DNA of 64,000 bases from Forficula auricularia (lineage: Eukaryota > Arthropoda > Insecta > Dermaptera > Forficulidae), in NCBI GenBank assembly GCA_024734495.1, contig JALMQS010000061.1, forward strand, positions 8,970,286 through 9,034,285, read 5' to 3'. The translations under genes were made by a program, and so were the position numbers. The notes beneath the pieces were generated by a model that did not search any database, was not told the origin of the DNA, and worked only from the letters and a program-made list of their open reading frames with translations. The first letter of the stretch is position 1, and each line of letters begins with the position of its first letter. Shown here piece by piece: positions 22,730 through 35,989 of this stretch.

Positions 22730-22852
22730 TTGTGTTGCTTTCTTCAATTTTAAGGACAATGGACATTCTGTGAACCTATGAACGAATGAACAGTTTGGAA
22801 GACAAAGAATACTATAAATGTTCGATTTTCATTAAATTCATTTTTTTTACTT

Positions 22853-22950
22853 TACCATACAGGGTATGGTCAAGTATTGTAATCGTGCATTAAAAAAGTG
22901 GTTTTTTCCTTCTTTTTATTAAAATATCTCAAAAACGGCTTAAACTATTT
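22853..22950. repeat. Dispersed repeat shared with 40910-41010
   Basis: Both segments read tttactttaccatacag...ggtatggtcaagtattgt and continue aatcgtgcat...ctcaaaaacggct with few changes. It looks like the end of an interspersed transposon family. The second copy lies just upstream of A2. Confidence 0.6.
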
Positions 22951-23209
22951 TGATTAACAAAATTGAGCCAAACCCGGGTATTTCGTTCTACAAAAAAGCC
23001 TTAAACAGCGAAAAAATAATTGTTTTGTCAAAATGTCTGCTAGTTAGTTAGTCTATGCGTTACCAAATTTTTGTGGACGAGCTAGCTCAAAAACTATCAT
23101 CGAAACCAAATTTCACACGTAGTTTTCGTCGATTGAGATTAATATCTGATTAGATTCTGGTGCATATCGACCCAAAATTAAGGGGGGGGGGGTTAAAAAT
23201 TAAAAATCT

Positions 23210-23300
23210 AGCCCATTTGAGCAAACTCAACCAAATTTTGTATACATAATCAGTGGACCCCAGAAGTCTAAAAATGCAAAAACTAACCCCCCTACACGAT
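23210..23300. repeat. Repeat unit shared with 27205-27385
   Basis: A unit with ttgtatacataatc, then a C-run or ggacc, then cagaa-tctaaaaatgcaaaaac occurs once here and twice in tandem at about 27205-27290 and 27325-27390, in intron 1 of B2. It is non-coding and of unknown class. Confidence 0.55.
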
Positions 23301-23789
23301 TATAAATAAATTTATTAAATATTAAATATAAGTGAGGGGCCAGGTTTAATGGTAAAGTCAAGTGGATATCCTCCTCAGAGAACATGTCAGCTTATTTTTT
23401 ATATTTATATAATTAAGTTTCCATGAATTAATAGAAAGTGTTAACATTTTAAATTATGTCTATTATAATTCAATATATTTTGGCTCGGTTATTTTATGAG
23501 AAAATTTTTTTTTATTAAATTTATCAAAAAATAAATAAAATTATTAACTCTTCGGTTATTTTTGCTGTTGAGTGTATAAGAAAAAGATAAGTAATAAATT
23601 GTAGTAGTACAAAGATTTATTTAACAGCTCTAATGCCGGGCCCAGGAGTAACCACCCACCCTCTCAACGGGCCTGGTCCTGAGTACCATAAAAATTGAAT
23701 TTTATAGGAAAACAAAACTCTTCAATTGCGAGGCGACTGAGTATTTATTATTTCATGGATTCGAAATTGGGAGGGACATTTTACATTGA

Positions 23790-23840
23790 CTGCCCTGACA
23801 TCTGGCGGATTTATTGTATTTAGCATTATTTCATCTAAAG
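23790..23840 (+). promoter_or_regulatory. Conserved upstream block (B2 copy)
   Basis: This is the same 50-bp block as before B1, B3 and B4 (tgccctgacatctggcggat to tttcatctaaag), ending 137 bp before the B2 ATG. The upstream 150 bp also match the B1 flank. Confidence 0.5.
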
Positions 23841-23976
23841 AAAACACACATTCATTTCTCATAAATTATATTTATCTTATTTCTATTCAAGTATATATTT
23901 TTATTAAATTAAAAAACTATTCCATTCAATATTATCTATTAATTTTTTGTTTGAACTTGAAGAAAATATATCCATT

Positions 23977-24022
23977 ATGGCTGATATTGCATTCATGGAA
24001 CTCAAATATCCAATATATACAG
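23977..24022 (+). pseudogene. B2 exon 1
   Basis: It encodes MADIAFMELKYPIYT plus one base, then donor gttag. The exon itself is intact and in the same phase as its paralogues, but the later B2 exons are broken. Confidence 0.75.
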
Positions 24023-24429
24023 GTTAGTTTTCTATTGTCAACATGTCATGGAATATAAATAAAAGATTTTGTTTATTTATTAAATAATTCATTGTTATCT
24101 ATATTGAACATTGTTAATTTTCTATTATTGTTTTAAATTAAACAGTTGAATAGGAAAAGTTCATTCTTGCTTCGAATTGAACAGAATCTTATGCAGATTG
24201 TCAAAATCTGATTAAGTAGGTATATTTAATAAATTTATTTTTATCTACAATATAATTATGTTGTGTTATTTTTAATAATTATTTTGGCTTTAAATAAAAG
24301 AATAATTTGGTTTAATTATAATAAACTTCCACAAGATTCAATTTCATTATTTATTTATTTATTATTATTATTTATGTATGGCCCGTGCCTGAGTATAAGA
24401 CCGCCTCCAAGTTAACATCATATAAATAA

Positions 24430-25065
24430 CTCTAAAACGGCTTATAAGATCAAAAAGATATATCCATAAGATAAATTAAAGCTCTTTAAATTACGCGTAA
24501 AATGATAACAAATTCAAAGTTTCATCTTAATTGGATAATGGTAATCCGTGCCGTAAAATGAGGTTGAAGTTTTGAAAAACTGCATTTTTTTCAAAAAATC
24601 GCAGTTTTTCCTTCATAAAATGAAATCCATCACTCACCCTAGAAACTTGATTCCTGTCTCATTCTTTAGAAAATTTTATTGACTTGAACCACTTTTTTTA
24701 TAAAAGCAGCCATCCATGACAGGATATGATCCGAATCCTCAAAAGTGTCATGGATAATGCTGGATATCTATATATCTAAGAGTTTTATAAAGAAAAAAAG
24801 TGGTCCAAGTAAACGTTCAAGACAGGAATTAAGTTTCTAGGATGATTGATCGTTTTCATTTTATGAAGGAAATACTGCGATTTTTTCCAAAAAATTGCAG
24901 TTTTTCAAAACTTCAACCTCATTTTGAGGCACGGGTTACCATTATCCAATTAAGATGAAAGTTTGAATTTGTTATCATTTTACTCGGAATCAAAGAGCTT
25001 TAATTTATCTTATAAATATATCTTTTTGATTTGATAAGCCGTCTTAGAGTTATTCAAGAAAAACT
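24430..25065. repeat. Fold-back element in intron 1 of B2
   Basis: Arms of about 260 bp face each other. The left has tttcatcttaattggataatgg and the right the complement ccattatccaattaagatgaaa, with the centre near 24740. It is a relative of the intron-2 fold-back at 8114-9254 but has different outer ends. Confidence 0.7.
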
Positions 25066-25171
25066 GAAAAAACCCCGAAATTTGCTCATTTTGGGGCGCC
25101 CACAATTCAGATTTGGAGTAAAACTTATGGTAATAATATTGGGGAAAGATGTTCTTGTCTATTAAAGACAA

Positions 25172-26494
25172 ATTCAACGTACGTCCTTCGTCACTTAGAA
25201 AATAATAAAATAATTCCCGGTAGGCAATATGGATTTAGACAAAATCGCCCCACAGGCGACATTTTAACCGATGACACCCACATCTGGAACAAAACTCTAG
25301 AGGCCGGAAAAGAAACCCTCGCTGTAGCCCTAGATATCTCCAAAGCTTTTGATCAAGTTTGGCACAAAAATCTTCTTATCAAACTGACAGCCTTTGGATG
25401 CACACCAACACTTCACAAATGGATAGAAAGCTTTCTGACAAACCGTAGTATCAAAGTTGTGGTGGATGGACTATCATCTGAATCGTTCTCCACAAACGCT
25501 GGTCTTCCCCAGGCTCTGTAATCTCCCCCACACTCTTCCTAATTTATATAAACGACCTTATCCGTCAAACCCCACTCATTGTTACGCCGACGATAGCACT
25601 CTGCAAGGCAAACCCTCACTCCCGAATAATCGAATCAATGTTGCCTCCTCAATCACTCTCGACCTAGACAAACTGATTAAATGGGGCTCTTAAAATTTAG
25701 TTAACTTTAATACTCAATGTTGTCTAATTTCTATGCGAAAATAAAAATTTCCCTGATATTCACTTCGATTCGAATACCCTGAAAATGTGTGACAGTCTAT
25801 CTATCCATGTTGGGCGTCTCTGTCGCATCTGACCTGTCTTGGAATGAACACATCTCCTCTGAGGCGAAATCTGCAGCAAGGAAGATTGGCTACTTATTCA
25901 AGTCCAATCGATTTTACAAGCCCCCACATCTTCTCACCATCTACAAGGCCCAAATCCGCCCCTGTCTCGAATACGGCTCTCATCTATGGAGAGTAGCCTC
26001 TAAATATTCTCTTGCTACCCTGGATGCAATTCAGAAACGAGCCGTCAGGCTAATTGACGATTCTACCCTCACCGACTCCCTCGACTCGCTGGCTCATCGA
26101 AGAAATGTCTCTGCCCTTTCCCTTTTCTATAGATACTATCACGGCAGGTGCTCTAATGAGATAAAATCAATAATTCCCCCCAAAGCATGCTTTGCACGTA
26201 GCACGCGTTTTGCCGACTCCCAACACTCTTTCGCGGTCAAATTAGAAAAGTGCCGGACCACTTCATTCGCGAATACATATATCCCCATGACTTCAAAGAA
26301 CTGGAACTCTCTCCCAGCCTCCATCTTTCCCAGCACTTATAATCTTCAAACCTTCAAAACCGGGGTGCATAGACACCTACGTTTCCACCCTCTCACTTAA
26401 TCAACTTTCCCTTCTCTTCGGTAATGCAAGGGTCTTCCGAGATTCATAGGGGCTGCATCTTTACTGGTGCACCCTTCTTGCATTCAATTAAAAA
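25172..26494 (+). pseudogene. Jockey/CR1-type LINE relic (group J), reverse transcriptase
   Basis: This is a 5'-truncated LINE. The frame near 25225 encodes a YGFRQNR motif, then ALDISKAFDQVWHKNLL (RT catalytic block A). CYADDSTL near 25582 is the YADD catalytic box. Frameshifts follow. A frame at 25789-26400 gives the conserved thumb/C-terminal part, with MLGVSVASDLSWNEHISS, LEYGSHLW and LFYRYYHGRCS up to a stop. The tail is ttcttgcattcaatt plus poly(A). It lies in intron 1 of B2. The clade is not certain; the enzyme is dead here. Confidence 0.8.
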
Positions 26495-26759
26495 AAAAAA
26501 ATATTTAAAATAAAATTATATGCTCAAATATTAATTTTTATAGTTTTATTATATAATAGTTTTTTGATTAAATAATGAAAAAATCAAAAGCACGAATTTT
26601 TTTTTGTTATCATTGCAATTTATAGTATAAAAACAAAATCCCATCACGACCATATAAATTCGTTCTATGTAACAAAAGTTAGAGATTTTTAGAGGCCTTT
26701 TTTTGGTAAATTTCAATATTTTTAATTTATTAAAATAAAATAAAAATAAAAATTGTTAT

Positions 26760-27720
26760 GTTCCCCTATGATTTGGGCGCCCGTGTTGCACACCCGCCAG
26801 GCACTGGCCTGTGGACGGGCTCTTAGGCAGGGTGCACACTGGAGACGCAGATCCGCAGCGCAGGCAGACAGACATTTCTTGTGAACCATGTTTTAAGTAG
26901 AGGCGCGCATTTTGAGCCGCACCACAGTCCCGCCCCACGTGCCGACTGCGCCCACTTGTGGAGACGCCACAGAAACTGATTCACGCAGTGCGCAGTTTTT
27001 TATTTTTTAATTGGTTTTTTATATTAAAACCCACAAATACATTACAGCAAATATTATTATATATCTATTAAAATTAGGAAATTTTTGTTTTCGTTTATTT
27101 TCATTATACAGTGTGGGCATAAAGACTACCACATTTGAAGAGGTAAATAAAAAACACAATAGGTAAAAACTAACCACCCAAATTAAAAATTGAACAAAAT
27201 TTGCCTTTGGAGCAAACTCACCATATTTTGTATACATATTCTCTTGCCCCCCCCCCCCCAGAAGTCTAAAAATGCAAAAACTAACCACGCAAAATGGGTG
27301 AAAAAATGAAAATTCTTGTTTTTAGAACAAACTAATCCAAATTTTGTATACATAATCTGTGGGCCACCAGAATGCTAGAAATGCAAAAACTGGCAGCGGG
27401 GGTGGACGCAGGGCTCAAAGGGGCGAAATGGGTAAGAAGGGGTGCGTAGTGGGGTGCAGGGGTTAAGCGGTACTGGAATGGCGTTGTGCGTGGGGGTGGG
27501 GATGGCACCTTGGCTTGGGGGCTTCTCAGCCAGGAGTTTTATATTTTTTTTACAAAATAAATGTTTCGCATAAGGCGGTCATTTTAATTCCTCGCTTTCG
27601 TCGACCTGCTGCCCGAAAACTGACTTCAATGGTACACTGTGCGACGCAGTGTTTTTTCCCCAGTTGCACTGCCTGCCCCGCGCTCAGCTCAGTGTGCACC
27701 TTAGCTTAGGTCACGCAAAG
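26760..27720. repeat. GC-rich segment, possible DNA-transposon relic
   Basis: cagggtgcacactgg (26828) and the opposing cagtgtgcacc (27690) could be terminal inverted repeats of a non-autonomous element about 870 bp long. The repeats described at 27205-27390 lie inside it. No target duplication is found and no transposase is visible, so this is tentative. Confidence 0.3.
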
Positions 27721-28158
27721 CCGCCTCAAGACCACGATTTTTTCTCAACTTCCGGGCGAATGATACCAACTTCTCCAGATGTTTCAGCGTTCTTGGTTTG
27801 CAACAAACCATGATAATGGGTTCTTGGACAGTTGAGAAGTCTATTGAATCTGATTTTCATTGATCTAGTTCTGTATCAGGTTACGCAATTGACCGAGGAA
27901 GCCTTTATTATTTTTCAAATATTAATTTTTATATTTTTGCCTCTAGCTGGGCTGGAAGCCGTAATGTTGTATTTTTACACAATCTATAACTTTACCCGCT
28001 CGGCTACCGGCTCACAAATAATTATAATTATATATATAAATTAATTCGAACTGTCTTCCGAATTGATTCATTTATATTCATTGGACTAGATTTTAAACCA
28101 CTCGTGTCCATAGGGCCCTTGAACATTTATATCCAATTGAAATTTTATCTTTTTCTAG

Positions 28159-28303
28159 GGCCACATTTCTAGTGCTTGGGGATTGTCGGACGATGTTCAT
28201 TAGTAAAGGCCCTTGAACAAACATAAAAAAGAAATGTATACATAGGAAATTACATTTAATTTAAAAATGAAATTTCAAATGCGAAGAAATACATCAGCTG
28301 AGG
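28159..28303 (+). pseudogene. B2 exon 2 (broken)
   Basis: It is homologous to the 144-nt exon 2 of the other B genes and keeps the acceptor ttctag and donor ggtaag. A TAG replaces a leucine codon after PHF, and an inserted base plus other changes (tgcttggggattg) destroy the C-x2-C. It cannot encode the finger. Confidence 0.85.
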
Positions 28304-28492
28304 GTAAGTTCATTTATTTGATTTTTAACCTTGGAAGCATTCTCCTAAAAAATTTAATTTAGATGAAATTAAGCCTTTGTCCTCAATTTCAGAGACCATT
28401 ATGATATTCAAGGGATTAAGTTTTTTAAGATGTTATTTCTAATAATTTTCTATTGATCAATGAATTCAAAATTACTCCTAAGCACACTACAT

Positions 28493-29158
28493 ATATAGCC
28501 CAGTCCAATTAGACAAAAATAAGGCTAATCGCGGAATAAAAACTTCAGAGTTTGGAATTAGTCTTAAACGCCTTAGACTGGTTATGTGTGGCCAAAGTCG
28601 CTTGAGGAGTCGGGCTAAGTTCCCTTTTCCAGTTTATCGCTTTTCAGTAACTCGAAAAACGGTCCATATTTTGTAAATAACCGTCCTTATATGCACTAAA
28701 TTAAATCTTACCCTTCCCTGTACTTGTATACTATCACGGTGTCTGTTCAGTCGAGCTGAAATCACTATCCCCCTAATGCCCTCCTTATGCGAAACACGCG
28801 GTTTTCTAACGCTCAGCACCCCTTCGCTGTCAAATTGGATAAAAGTCGAACAAGGCCAACTCTTTTATTCCTATGACCTCCAGAGACCGGAACTCGCTCC
28901 CTGCCACCATCTTTCCCGCGACTTATAACCTTCAGTTATTTAAGAACCGTATCCGGTGATACCTTCGACCCCCGCCCAACCCATAAAATTCTTTCTTCTT
29001 CTTTTTCACGATGGAGGGACCAACCCAGGCCTTTAGGGGTTGCACCTTTTTTGGTGTAACTCCTTCTCTCATCATTATCATAAAAAAAAAGCGTTTAAGA
29101 CAATTTCCAAAATTCTGGGATTCTTATCTACCGATTTGTCTAATTTGACTGGGCTAAT
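28493..29158. repeat. Intron-2 fold-back of B2, centre replaced by LINE fragment
   Basis: The outer parts (28493 to about 28702 and 29091-29158) match the ends of the B1 and B3 fold-backs (tatagcccagtccaatt and gactgggctaatata). The middle is a group J LINE tail (about 28703-29090) ending in poly(A). It encodes MTSRDWNSLP-like remains and keeps the ttggtgtaact 3' end. Confidence 0.75.
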
Positions 29159-29287
29159 ATACTACTAATCTAACGATATAATTGGATGATTTCACAATTA
29201 AAAATAAGAAAACTACAATAAACTTTTCTGCTCTGTATTGAATTTAATCTCTAAATTCATCTCTTTGACACATTTATTTTTTTCTAG

Positions 29288-30286
29288 ATACAACTAAGCG
29301 AACTAAGAATGAAAATGAAGATTATTTTTGTGAGGAAATGTTTCTCTCTGGATTTCTATCATTGTCTGATTTCGAAAGCCATACAGGAAGGCCATTCAGA
29401 AGAAGTACTATTCTCAAGTCATCTCAGCGATCGGAATTACAGTGCTGAGACCAAATCGGAACCCCCTATTGCCATGATTCCTCATATCGAGAAGGCTTCT
29501 AAAGTGACCTTTCATGATGAATATAATACCGCCAAACGTTCTTTACCCTCTCCTAACAATAAAAAAAAAATTAAATCAAAACAAACTAATCAATGTTTGG
29601 GAAGTATTTCTAATAACAAGCATACTGGCCATAAGCCTTTCGTCTGTTATCACTGCGAGAAGGGTTTCTCATATAAGAGTCAACTCAAGAGCCATTTACT
29701 CATTCATACAAGCCAAAAGCCTTTGTGATCACTGCGAGAAGGTTTCGCGAAAAGCTGATCTTAAAAAACATTTACTTATTCATGCGGTGCTGATGCTCTC
29801 GTCTGTGATCATTACATGAAGGGTTTTTTCACGAATGAGTCATCTCAAGACCCATTGATTTATTCACAGGCGAAGTTTCGTATGTGATCACTGCAAAAAA
29901 GAAGTTTCTCAGATAAGAGTAATTTCAAAAGCATTTATTTATTCATACAGACGAAAAGCCTTTCGTCTGTGATCACTGCGAGAAGGGTTTTTTAGAAAAA
30001 GGATCTCTCAAAAGCATTTAGTTTATTCATAATTAAAAGCCTTTCGCCTGTGATCACCGCCTGAAGGGTTTTTTCACAAAAGAATATCTTACGACCCATT
30101 TAGTTTATTCATACAGGCGACAAGTCTTTTATCTGTGATCAATGCGATAAATGTTTTTATCAAAAGTCTAGTCTCAAAACTCATTTATTAATTCACAGAA
30201 GCGAAAAGCCTTTTCGTATGTATTCATCGCGAAAGAGTTTCGCACTAAAGTGTAATTTAAAAAATCATTTGAAAATCCACTCCTAG
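29288..30286 (+). pseudogene. B2 exon 3 (degenerate zinc-finger array)
   Basis: It starts after tttctag in the same place as the B1 and B3 third exons and ends with the same atccactcctag. The N-terminal part is readable, but an inserted A (gaggaAatg) disrupts the first finger, a two-base loss shifts the frame near agccatac, and many more indels break the finger array. Remnants of about eight fingers can be seen (for example SFVCYHCEKGFSYKS). This is a dead copy of the family. Confidence 0.85.
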
Positions 30287-30710
30287 AAAATTGTCTCTCT
30301 TGCTTCTATTTTAAATAACTAAATTTAAACCTGATAGATCCATTTTTATCATATATGTCATATTAATAGCGTTCGAAAGAAAAAAAGATGCAGCATCGTC
30401 CAAGTAAACTGCTACTTTGTACCAGATCATAAGTTGAAGTCCTGTTTAGGTCTTAACTACTTTTTCAATTATATTCATGCTTTATAACTTGTTCATAAAT
30501 CATTACTCGTTATGCAAATATGAAATAATAAATCGTTACGCTTGACAAGTGAAATCGCCTGCAAATACTCTCAAAGTCTTGAACGAATAAATAAAGTAAT
30601 TATTAAAAGAAAACATCCCCCTGATTATTCACCCCCGTCCTTCTCGAAACATCCTCATGCCCATTAAAAGTAGATCTGCAATTTATTTGAATTTAACTAT
30701 AGGAATCCCA
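30287..30710 (+). repeat. 3' flank shared by B2 and B3
   Basis: Segments such as gcttgacaagtgaaatcgcc and cccccgtccttctcgaaaca recur after B3 (52250-52450), so the duplicated unit extends about 400 bp past the stop. Up to about 30410 it also matches the B1 flank that the LTR element interrupts. aataaataaag near 30589 may be the poly(A) signal. Confidence 0.65.
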
Positions 30711-31844
30711 CCTAGCCGCCTAAGTCGAAGCAATCCCGCTCTGGTTGTCCCTCAATCTGAGCAGCAAGTTCAGCCTAATCTTACAGCCTGTTCATTGCCG
30801 TTTAATTAAGATTCCTACGCAGCCTCCCCCACCTTAAGCCGTTACCTCCGGAGTACGCGCTCAACCCCTCCAGCCTGGCGACCAACCGCTCTGGCTCGCC
30901 GTGAAACAGATCAACTAGCAAACTCACCTCTGCTGCGATGAATTTACCTAAATTTTGACGCTGTAAGATATTTCATCTATAGATTTTATGGATAACTGGA
31001 ATGGAGAAAAACGACAGAGAAATTTTAATAACCAACTTCATTTGTTATATAACCTTGATTTGCGAAAAACAAAAAGATATTCGTTAAAATGACACAAACA
31101 ATAATGTCCGTTTTTAAAAATTATTGATTCTTTTGTATTTATTTAAATACCATATATATTAAAAAAACTTTTTAACAATATGTTTTATTTCAAATGCACT
31201 AGTAAAAGCAGAAAATAAATTTTCATTTTTTTTCTTTGTTTTAGCCTCAGAAATAATGTTCATTTAGCCAGATTCTAAGTGACCTATTTCTAATTCGCGG
31301 GTATGATGTATGCACTGGTCCATTTATAGCCGGTCTATCCTTTGCGTGCAGGGCCTTGAAATTCGGGCTCGTTGATTCCTATTGAAAAGCTCCAACCACT
31401 CCGAGAACTTGACCCCCTACATTCATTTCATTTATATTGTACTACCAAAAAATCGTCTATGATTTTTGCTAATTAAAATTTATTTCTTTGAACCTGCTTT
31501 TGTTATAGCTTAAGTTATCGGTGGAATCATCTATCTATTAAGGGTAAAAAACGCATCTGAATTCGCCGACGCCTTTAACAAGGTATGGGCGCACCACAGA
31601 AGGCCGAATACTATCTTCCCATCAAATTTTACAGATAGAGACCATAAAAATTAAAATATATGTAATTCTTTTAGGCAGACACAACATTTAAGGAATTTGT
31701 AAGAAATAATTACATTCTAAAATGAATGTACCATTTTTTTATTCTATAATGTACTTATGAAAATCCTATAATAAATTGTAAATAAAGACTGTTGAATTGA
31801 AAAAAAAATAATGAAAGCCGAGCAGCTATCTTTTTTTTTTTTTT
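30711..31844. other. Non-coding stretch
   Basis: A more GC-rich patch (30715-30970) has no recognisable gene. The rest is AT-rich. I can support nothing specific here. Confidence 0.4.
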
Positions 31845-33620
31845 TTTTTTAATGCAATCGAATGCAAGCAAAGTGTGCACCAGTAAAGATGCAGCCCCTA
31901 TGGATCTCGAAAGACCCTTGCATTACCTGAAGAGAAGAGAAAGTTGATTAAGAGAGGGTGTAGACGCGTGTCTATGCACTCCGGTTTGAAGGCTTGAAGA
32001 TTATAGGTGCTGGGAAAGATAGAGGCTGGGAGAGAGTTCCGTAGTTCCTTGGAAGTCATGGGGATATATGTATTGGCGAATGAAGTGGAACCGGGCGGCT
32101 CCTTCTAGTTTGACCGCGAGAGAGTGTTGGGAGTCGGCAAAACGTGGAAGCTGCGTGCAAAGCATGCTTTGGGGGAATTATTGATTTTTATCTCATCAGA
32201 GCACTCGCCGTGATAGTATCTATAGAAAGCGGGGAGAGGGCGGAGACATCTCTTCGATGGAGCCAGCGCGAGTCGAGGGAAATGGTGAGGGTGATCAATT
32301 AGCCTGACGGGTTTGCCTGAATTGCATCCAGGGTAGCAAGAGAGTATTTTGAGGCCCCTCTCCACAGATGAAGTCGTATTCGAGACAGGGTCGGATTTGG
32401 GCCTTTGTAGATGGTGAGAAGTTGTGGGGGTTTGTAAAATCGCTTGGACCTGAATAAGAAGCCGTAATCTTCCTTGCTGCAGATTTCGCCACAGAGGAGA
32501 TGTGTTCATTCCAAGACAGGTCAGATGCGACAGAGACGCCCAACATGGATAGGCTGTCACACATTTAGGGTATTCGAATCGAAGTGAATATCAGGGAAAT
32601 TTTATTTTGCCTGAAATTTAGATGAAGCATTGAGTCTTATTTGAATTAAAGTTAACTAAATTTTGTGAGCCCCATTTATTCAGTTTGTCTAGGTCGAGAG
32701 TAATTGAGGAGGTAACATTGATCGCGCGATTATTCGGAGCGAGGCTTACCGTGTAGAGTGCTATCGTCGGCGTAACAATGAGTGGGGTTTGCCGTTTGAT
32801 CGAAAAGGTCGTTTATATAAGTTAGAAGAGTGCGGAGGAGATTACGGAGCCTTGGGAAATACCAGAGTTTGTGGAAATCGATTCATGAGGTTCATCCACC
32901 ACAACTTTTATACTTCGGTTTGTCAGAAAGCTTTTATCCATTTGTGAAGAGTTGGGGTGTGAACTGAAGGCTGGCAGTTTGGCAAGAAGATTTTTGTGCC
33001 AAACCTCGTCAAAAGCTTTGGAGATATCAGCGGCTACAGCGAAGTGTTTTTTCCGGCTCTAGAGTATTGTTCCAGGTGGGTGACATAGGTTAAGATGTTA
33101 TCGCCTGTGGAACGATTTTGTCTGAATCCATATTGCCTATCGTGAATTAATTTATTAGTTTTCAAGTGATGAAGGACGTGTTGGCGGCGACTAATCGGCC
33201 GGTTTTTTGGAAAGAACAGAGGTGATCGAGATAGGCCCGTAATTAGGATATTTGTGAAGTGTCTCCTTTTTTAGAATAGGTGTGACCTGCCATTTTCCAG
33301 CTTTTAGAATATGCCCGATTCGTAAGAGTTGGAATAGCTACGCGATAGGGGCAAGTTCAGGGGCGCATTTTTTTTAATGAGAATTGGTGGGATGTTATCC
33401 GGGCCAGCGGCGTGATCGGAATTTAATTTATTAATGGCTTTTATGATTATTTGGGGCCTGAAAATTATTTTGCCCATGAGGTTGGTTTGGGGGGGTATAA
33501 GTGGGCGGGTTAAGCCCTTTGTCATCTAAAGTGGAGTTGGTTGTGAAATAGGAGGCTAGCGATTCGGCTTTTTCAGCGGGGTTGTGGCTACTGAACCATT
33601 TGGGTGAAAGAGGGGCGGAA
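31845..33620 (-). pseudogene. Group J LINE relic, minus strand
   Basis: This is the longest copy of the group seen at 25172. Its poly(A) tail lies at the left (T-run at 31831-31850). On the minus strand it shows the RT N-terminal motif INKLNSDHAAGPDNIPPILIK (block around 33430), the YGFRQNR block near 33120, the region before YADD (about 32770), and the C-terminal MLGVSVASDLSWNEHISS part near 32500. Many frameshifts and small insertions break it. It lies between B2 and A2 and lacks the endonuclease. Confidence 0.8.
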
Positions 33621-35098
33621 GTGAGGCAACAGAAAGTATTTTGAACAAAACAAATACTATTTTGTAATTTGGAATATGTTTGATATACTTAACTATCTTA
33701 CAAAATTAAAATCTGTATTTTTTTGGAAACCATTTGGGGGGGGGTGGGGGAACCATGATAGATACAATCCTCCGAGTGGCCTCGCCGGATCAATGAGGTT
33801 TTGTGGGTCCCACCTTGCTTTGTATCTCTTCTTTAGATTGATATCAGCTGAAGGGATTATTTTTCTTCATCCCTCCATATTGATTTCTTGAGTCTTCAAC
33901 AGGTGGTGTGAGAGAGTTTTTAAAGTTTTAACCTTAGATATATTTTACATAATACATAATATATTTCATGGAGACTAACAGATTTTTATTTAAGCTTAAT
34001 TAAATTGTTTTAGAATCTTGAATATATAAAATTTTTTTTTCTTCATCAACTTTCTGCTACTCTGGGCAAAATAATAATAATGAAAATTATTTAACCATTT
34101 TATCATCATATGTTTATAATGGCAAACTAAACAAAATTATAATGGTCCGTAATTTGGCTTTTTATTGAAATAAAACCGTGTTTGGCGGCCCTATTTTATT
34201 TTAATGAATTGGCCAAGGGCCCAATGTGATGGCTTTTTATATTCCACCTTTCAAAGGAAATATATAACCACCTGCTTCTTGTCTCCTTTAACATGAGCCA
34301 TTATAAGCTTCGTTTGTCGGCCATTTTAAACCATATAGAAGAGAAAAGTCCCTCCGTATTCTGGGCTTATTTTTATTCAAAATTTGTAATTTTCATTGTC
34401 TTTGGGCTGCCACTTCATCAGATCTCTAGTGATTTACAGCAAAACCTGTCAACTCGCAAAATTATATACAGGAATTAGGGATTGTAATCCGGCATCAATT
34501 TCAATCCTTTTTTAATTAACCTACAAAACCCGTATTTTCAGCAACCCTTTGTGGTGCGGGCCCATAGACTCCAGCCTAGGTAGCCTATGGTTAAATCTGG
34601 CCCTGCATGGATTGGTTCCTGTATATTTGCCCTACTTATTAAACGTCTGACCTCCAGTTAGTTGCAGGAAAATCAGCAAGATGTGGAATAAGCATTGCCT
34701 GTCCGGGAACTAGATTTGAGCATAGTCTGTGCGTTGATTGACGCCTATATTTATTGACAGCTCAAAGCGAAATTTGAAATGTCTCCTTCTACACAATGGG
34801 AACAAATATGCTTCACTACCAATTGCGCTCACTCAACAAAAATGAAAGAATAATATTTCACCATAGCTTTGGTCTTGGAAAAGATAAAGTATCATGATCA
34901 TCAATAGGTGATTTGTGTGGACTTGAAAATGGTTAACTTTCTCCTTGGACAGCAAATATCCTTGCTTCTTGGCCCTCTGTGATAGCAGAGACAAAACACA
35001 CCACTGGGTTACAAAAGAGTGGCCTAAGAGAACGAAATCATGGTCGTTGGTGAAAAGAATATCAATTTGGACCCCTTAGGTGGACGAGAGGTCTTCCA
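33621..35098. other. Non-coding stretch with a hammerhead-repeat scrap
   Basis: A short piece at about 34014-34066 (ttgaatatataaa ... tctgctactctgggcaaaa) matches the outer end of repeat group alpha. No gene is recognised in the rest. Confidence 0.4.
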
Positions 35099-35338
35099 GT
35101 GCATATCAAGCTGGGCCTAACAAAGCAGTTTGTAAAGGCTCTTGATAAAATCGGACCATGCTTATCATATATAGTGAAAACTATGCCTCAGTTGAGTACG
35201 GAAAAAATTCAAGGAGGAATATTTGACGGCCCACAAATAAAACAGCTCATTAAGGATCCTGCCTTGGTAAATTCCATGAGGAACATGGTGAAAGATTTTC
35301 CCAGGATATTAAAACTATGGAGACCGCTAGCAAGGTAG
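35099..35338 (+). pseudogene. Fragment of a transposon-linked conserved protein
   Basis: The frame encodes HIKLGLTKQFVKALDKIG, then TEKIQGGIFDGPQIKQLIKD. I recognise this from a protein type met many times in arthropod genomes, where it behaves like a multicopy mobile-element gene. I do not know its activity. Only about 75 residues are clean; the upstream part is frameshifted. The identification is from memory of the motif. Confidence 0.45.
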
Positions 35339-35989
35339 ATGGGATACGCACATGATGGCAGAATTACTGCTCGGGTTTCAAAAGCGACTGTTACAAAATT
35401 CATTCAAGATTGTCACTGAAAAGAAACTTCCGAAATAATCAGTGACCAGCTGGTTTCATCGACGACTTTTTCCTCTTTCCATGGATTTAACTTAAAATTG
35501 TGTAAAATATATTTAACTAAAATGTTTTATCTTAGAAATTAGAGCTCCTAGGCAAAAACTAATGCCATTTTTGAATCGGTGATTTTAAAAAGGGGTCATC
35601 TCCATTTTTTTCAAATATTTCAGGAGAAACAAAAAACTGTTAATAGTCCATGCATTCTTAGCTACGTTTGCTTAGTATTTTTTATGTTAATAAGGGATCA
35701 TCTCTCGTACAAAAAAATACTTTTAATTTTTTTTTAAGACGGTCCCCGTTTTTTTCTCTAGAGGAGATTACTTTTTTTTTTAATTAAATGGTTTATTATA
35801 GGCGAATACAATTTTTTTTTTTTTTAAAGAAACTTCATTTTGACAAGCAAAATAGTTAAAAAAGTTAAAATTACAAATAAAAAGACATTTAAAATTCTTC
35901 GGGGTTTTCATCAGCAGTTGTTGTGGGCCATTTATCGATTTCCTCCCAGAAAAGTTTAGTTTCTTGATAACTTCTATCTTTTTAATGTT

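Noticed and set aside
35900..35925. ttttcatcagcag as a minus-strand hammerhead
   Set aside because: No GAAA/stem II partner on the correct side.
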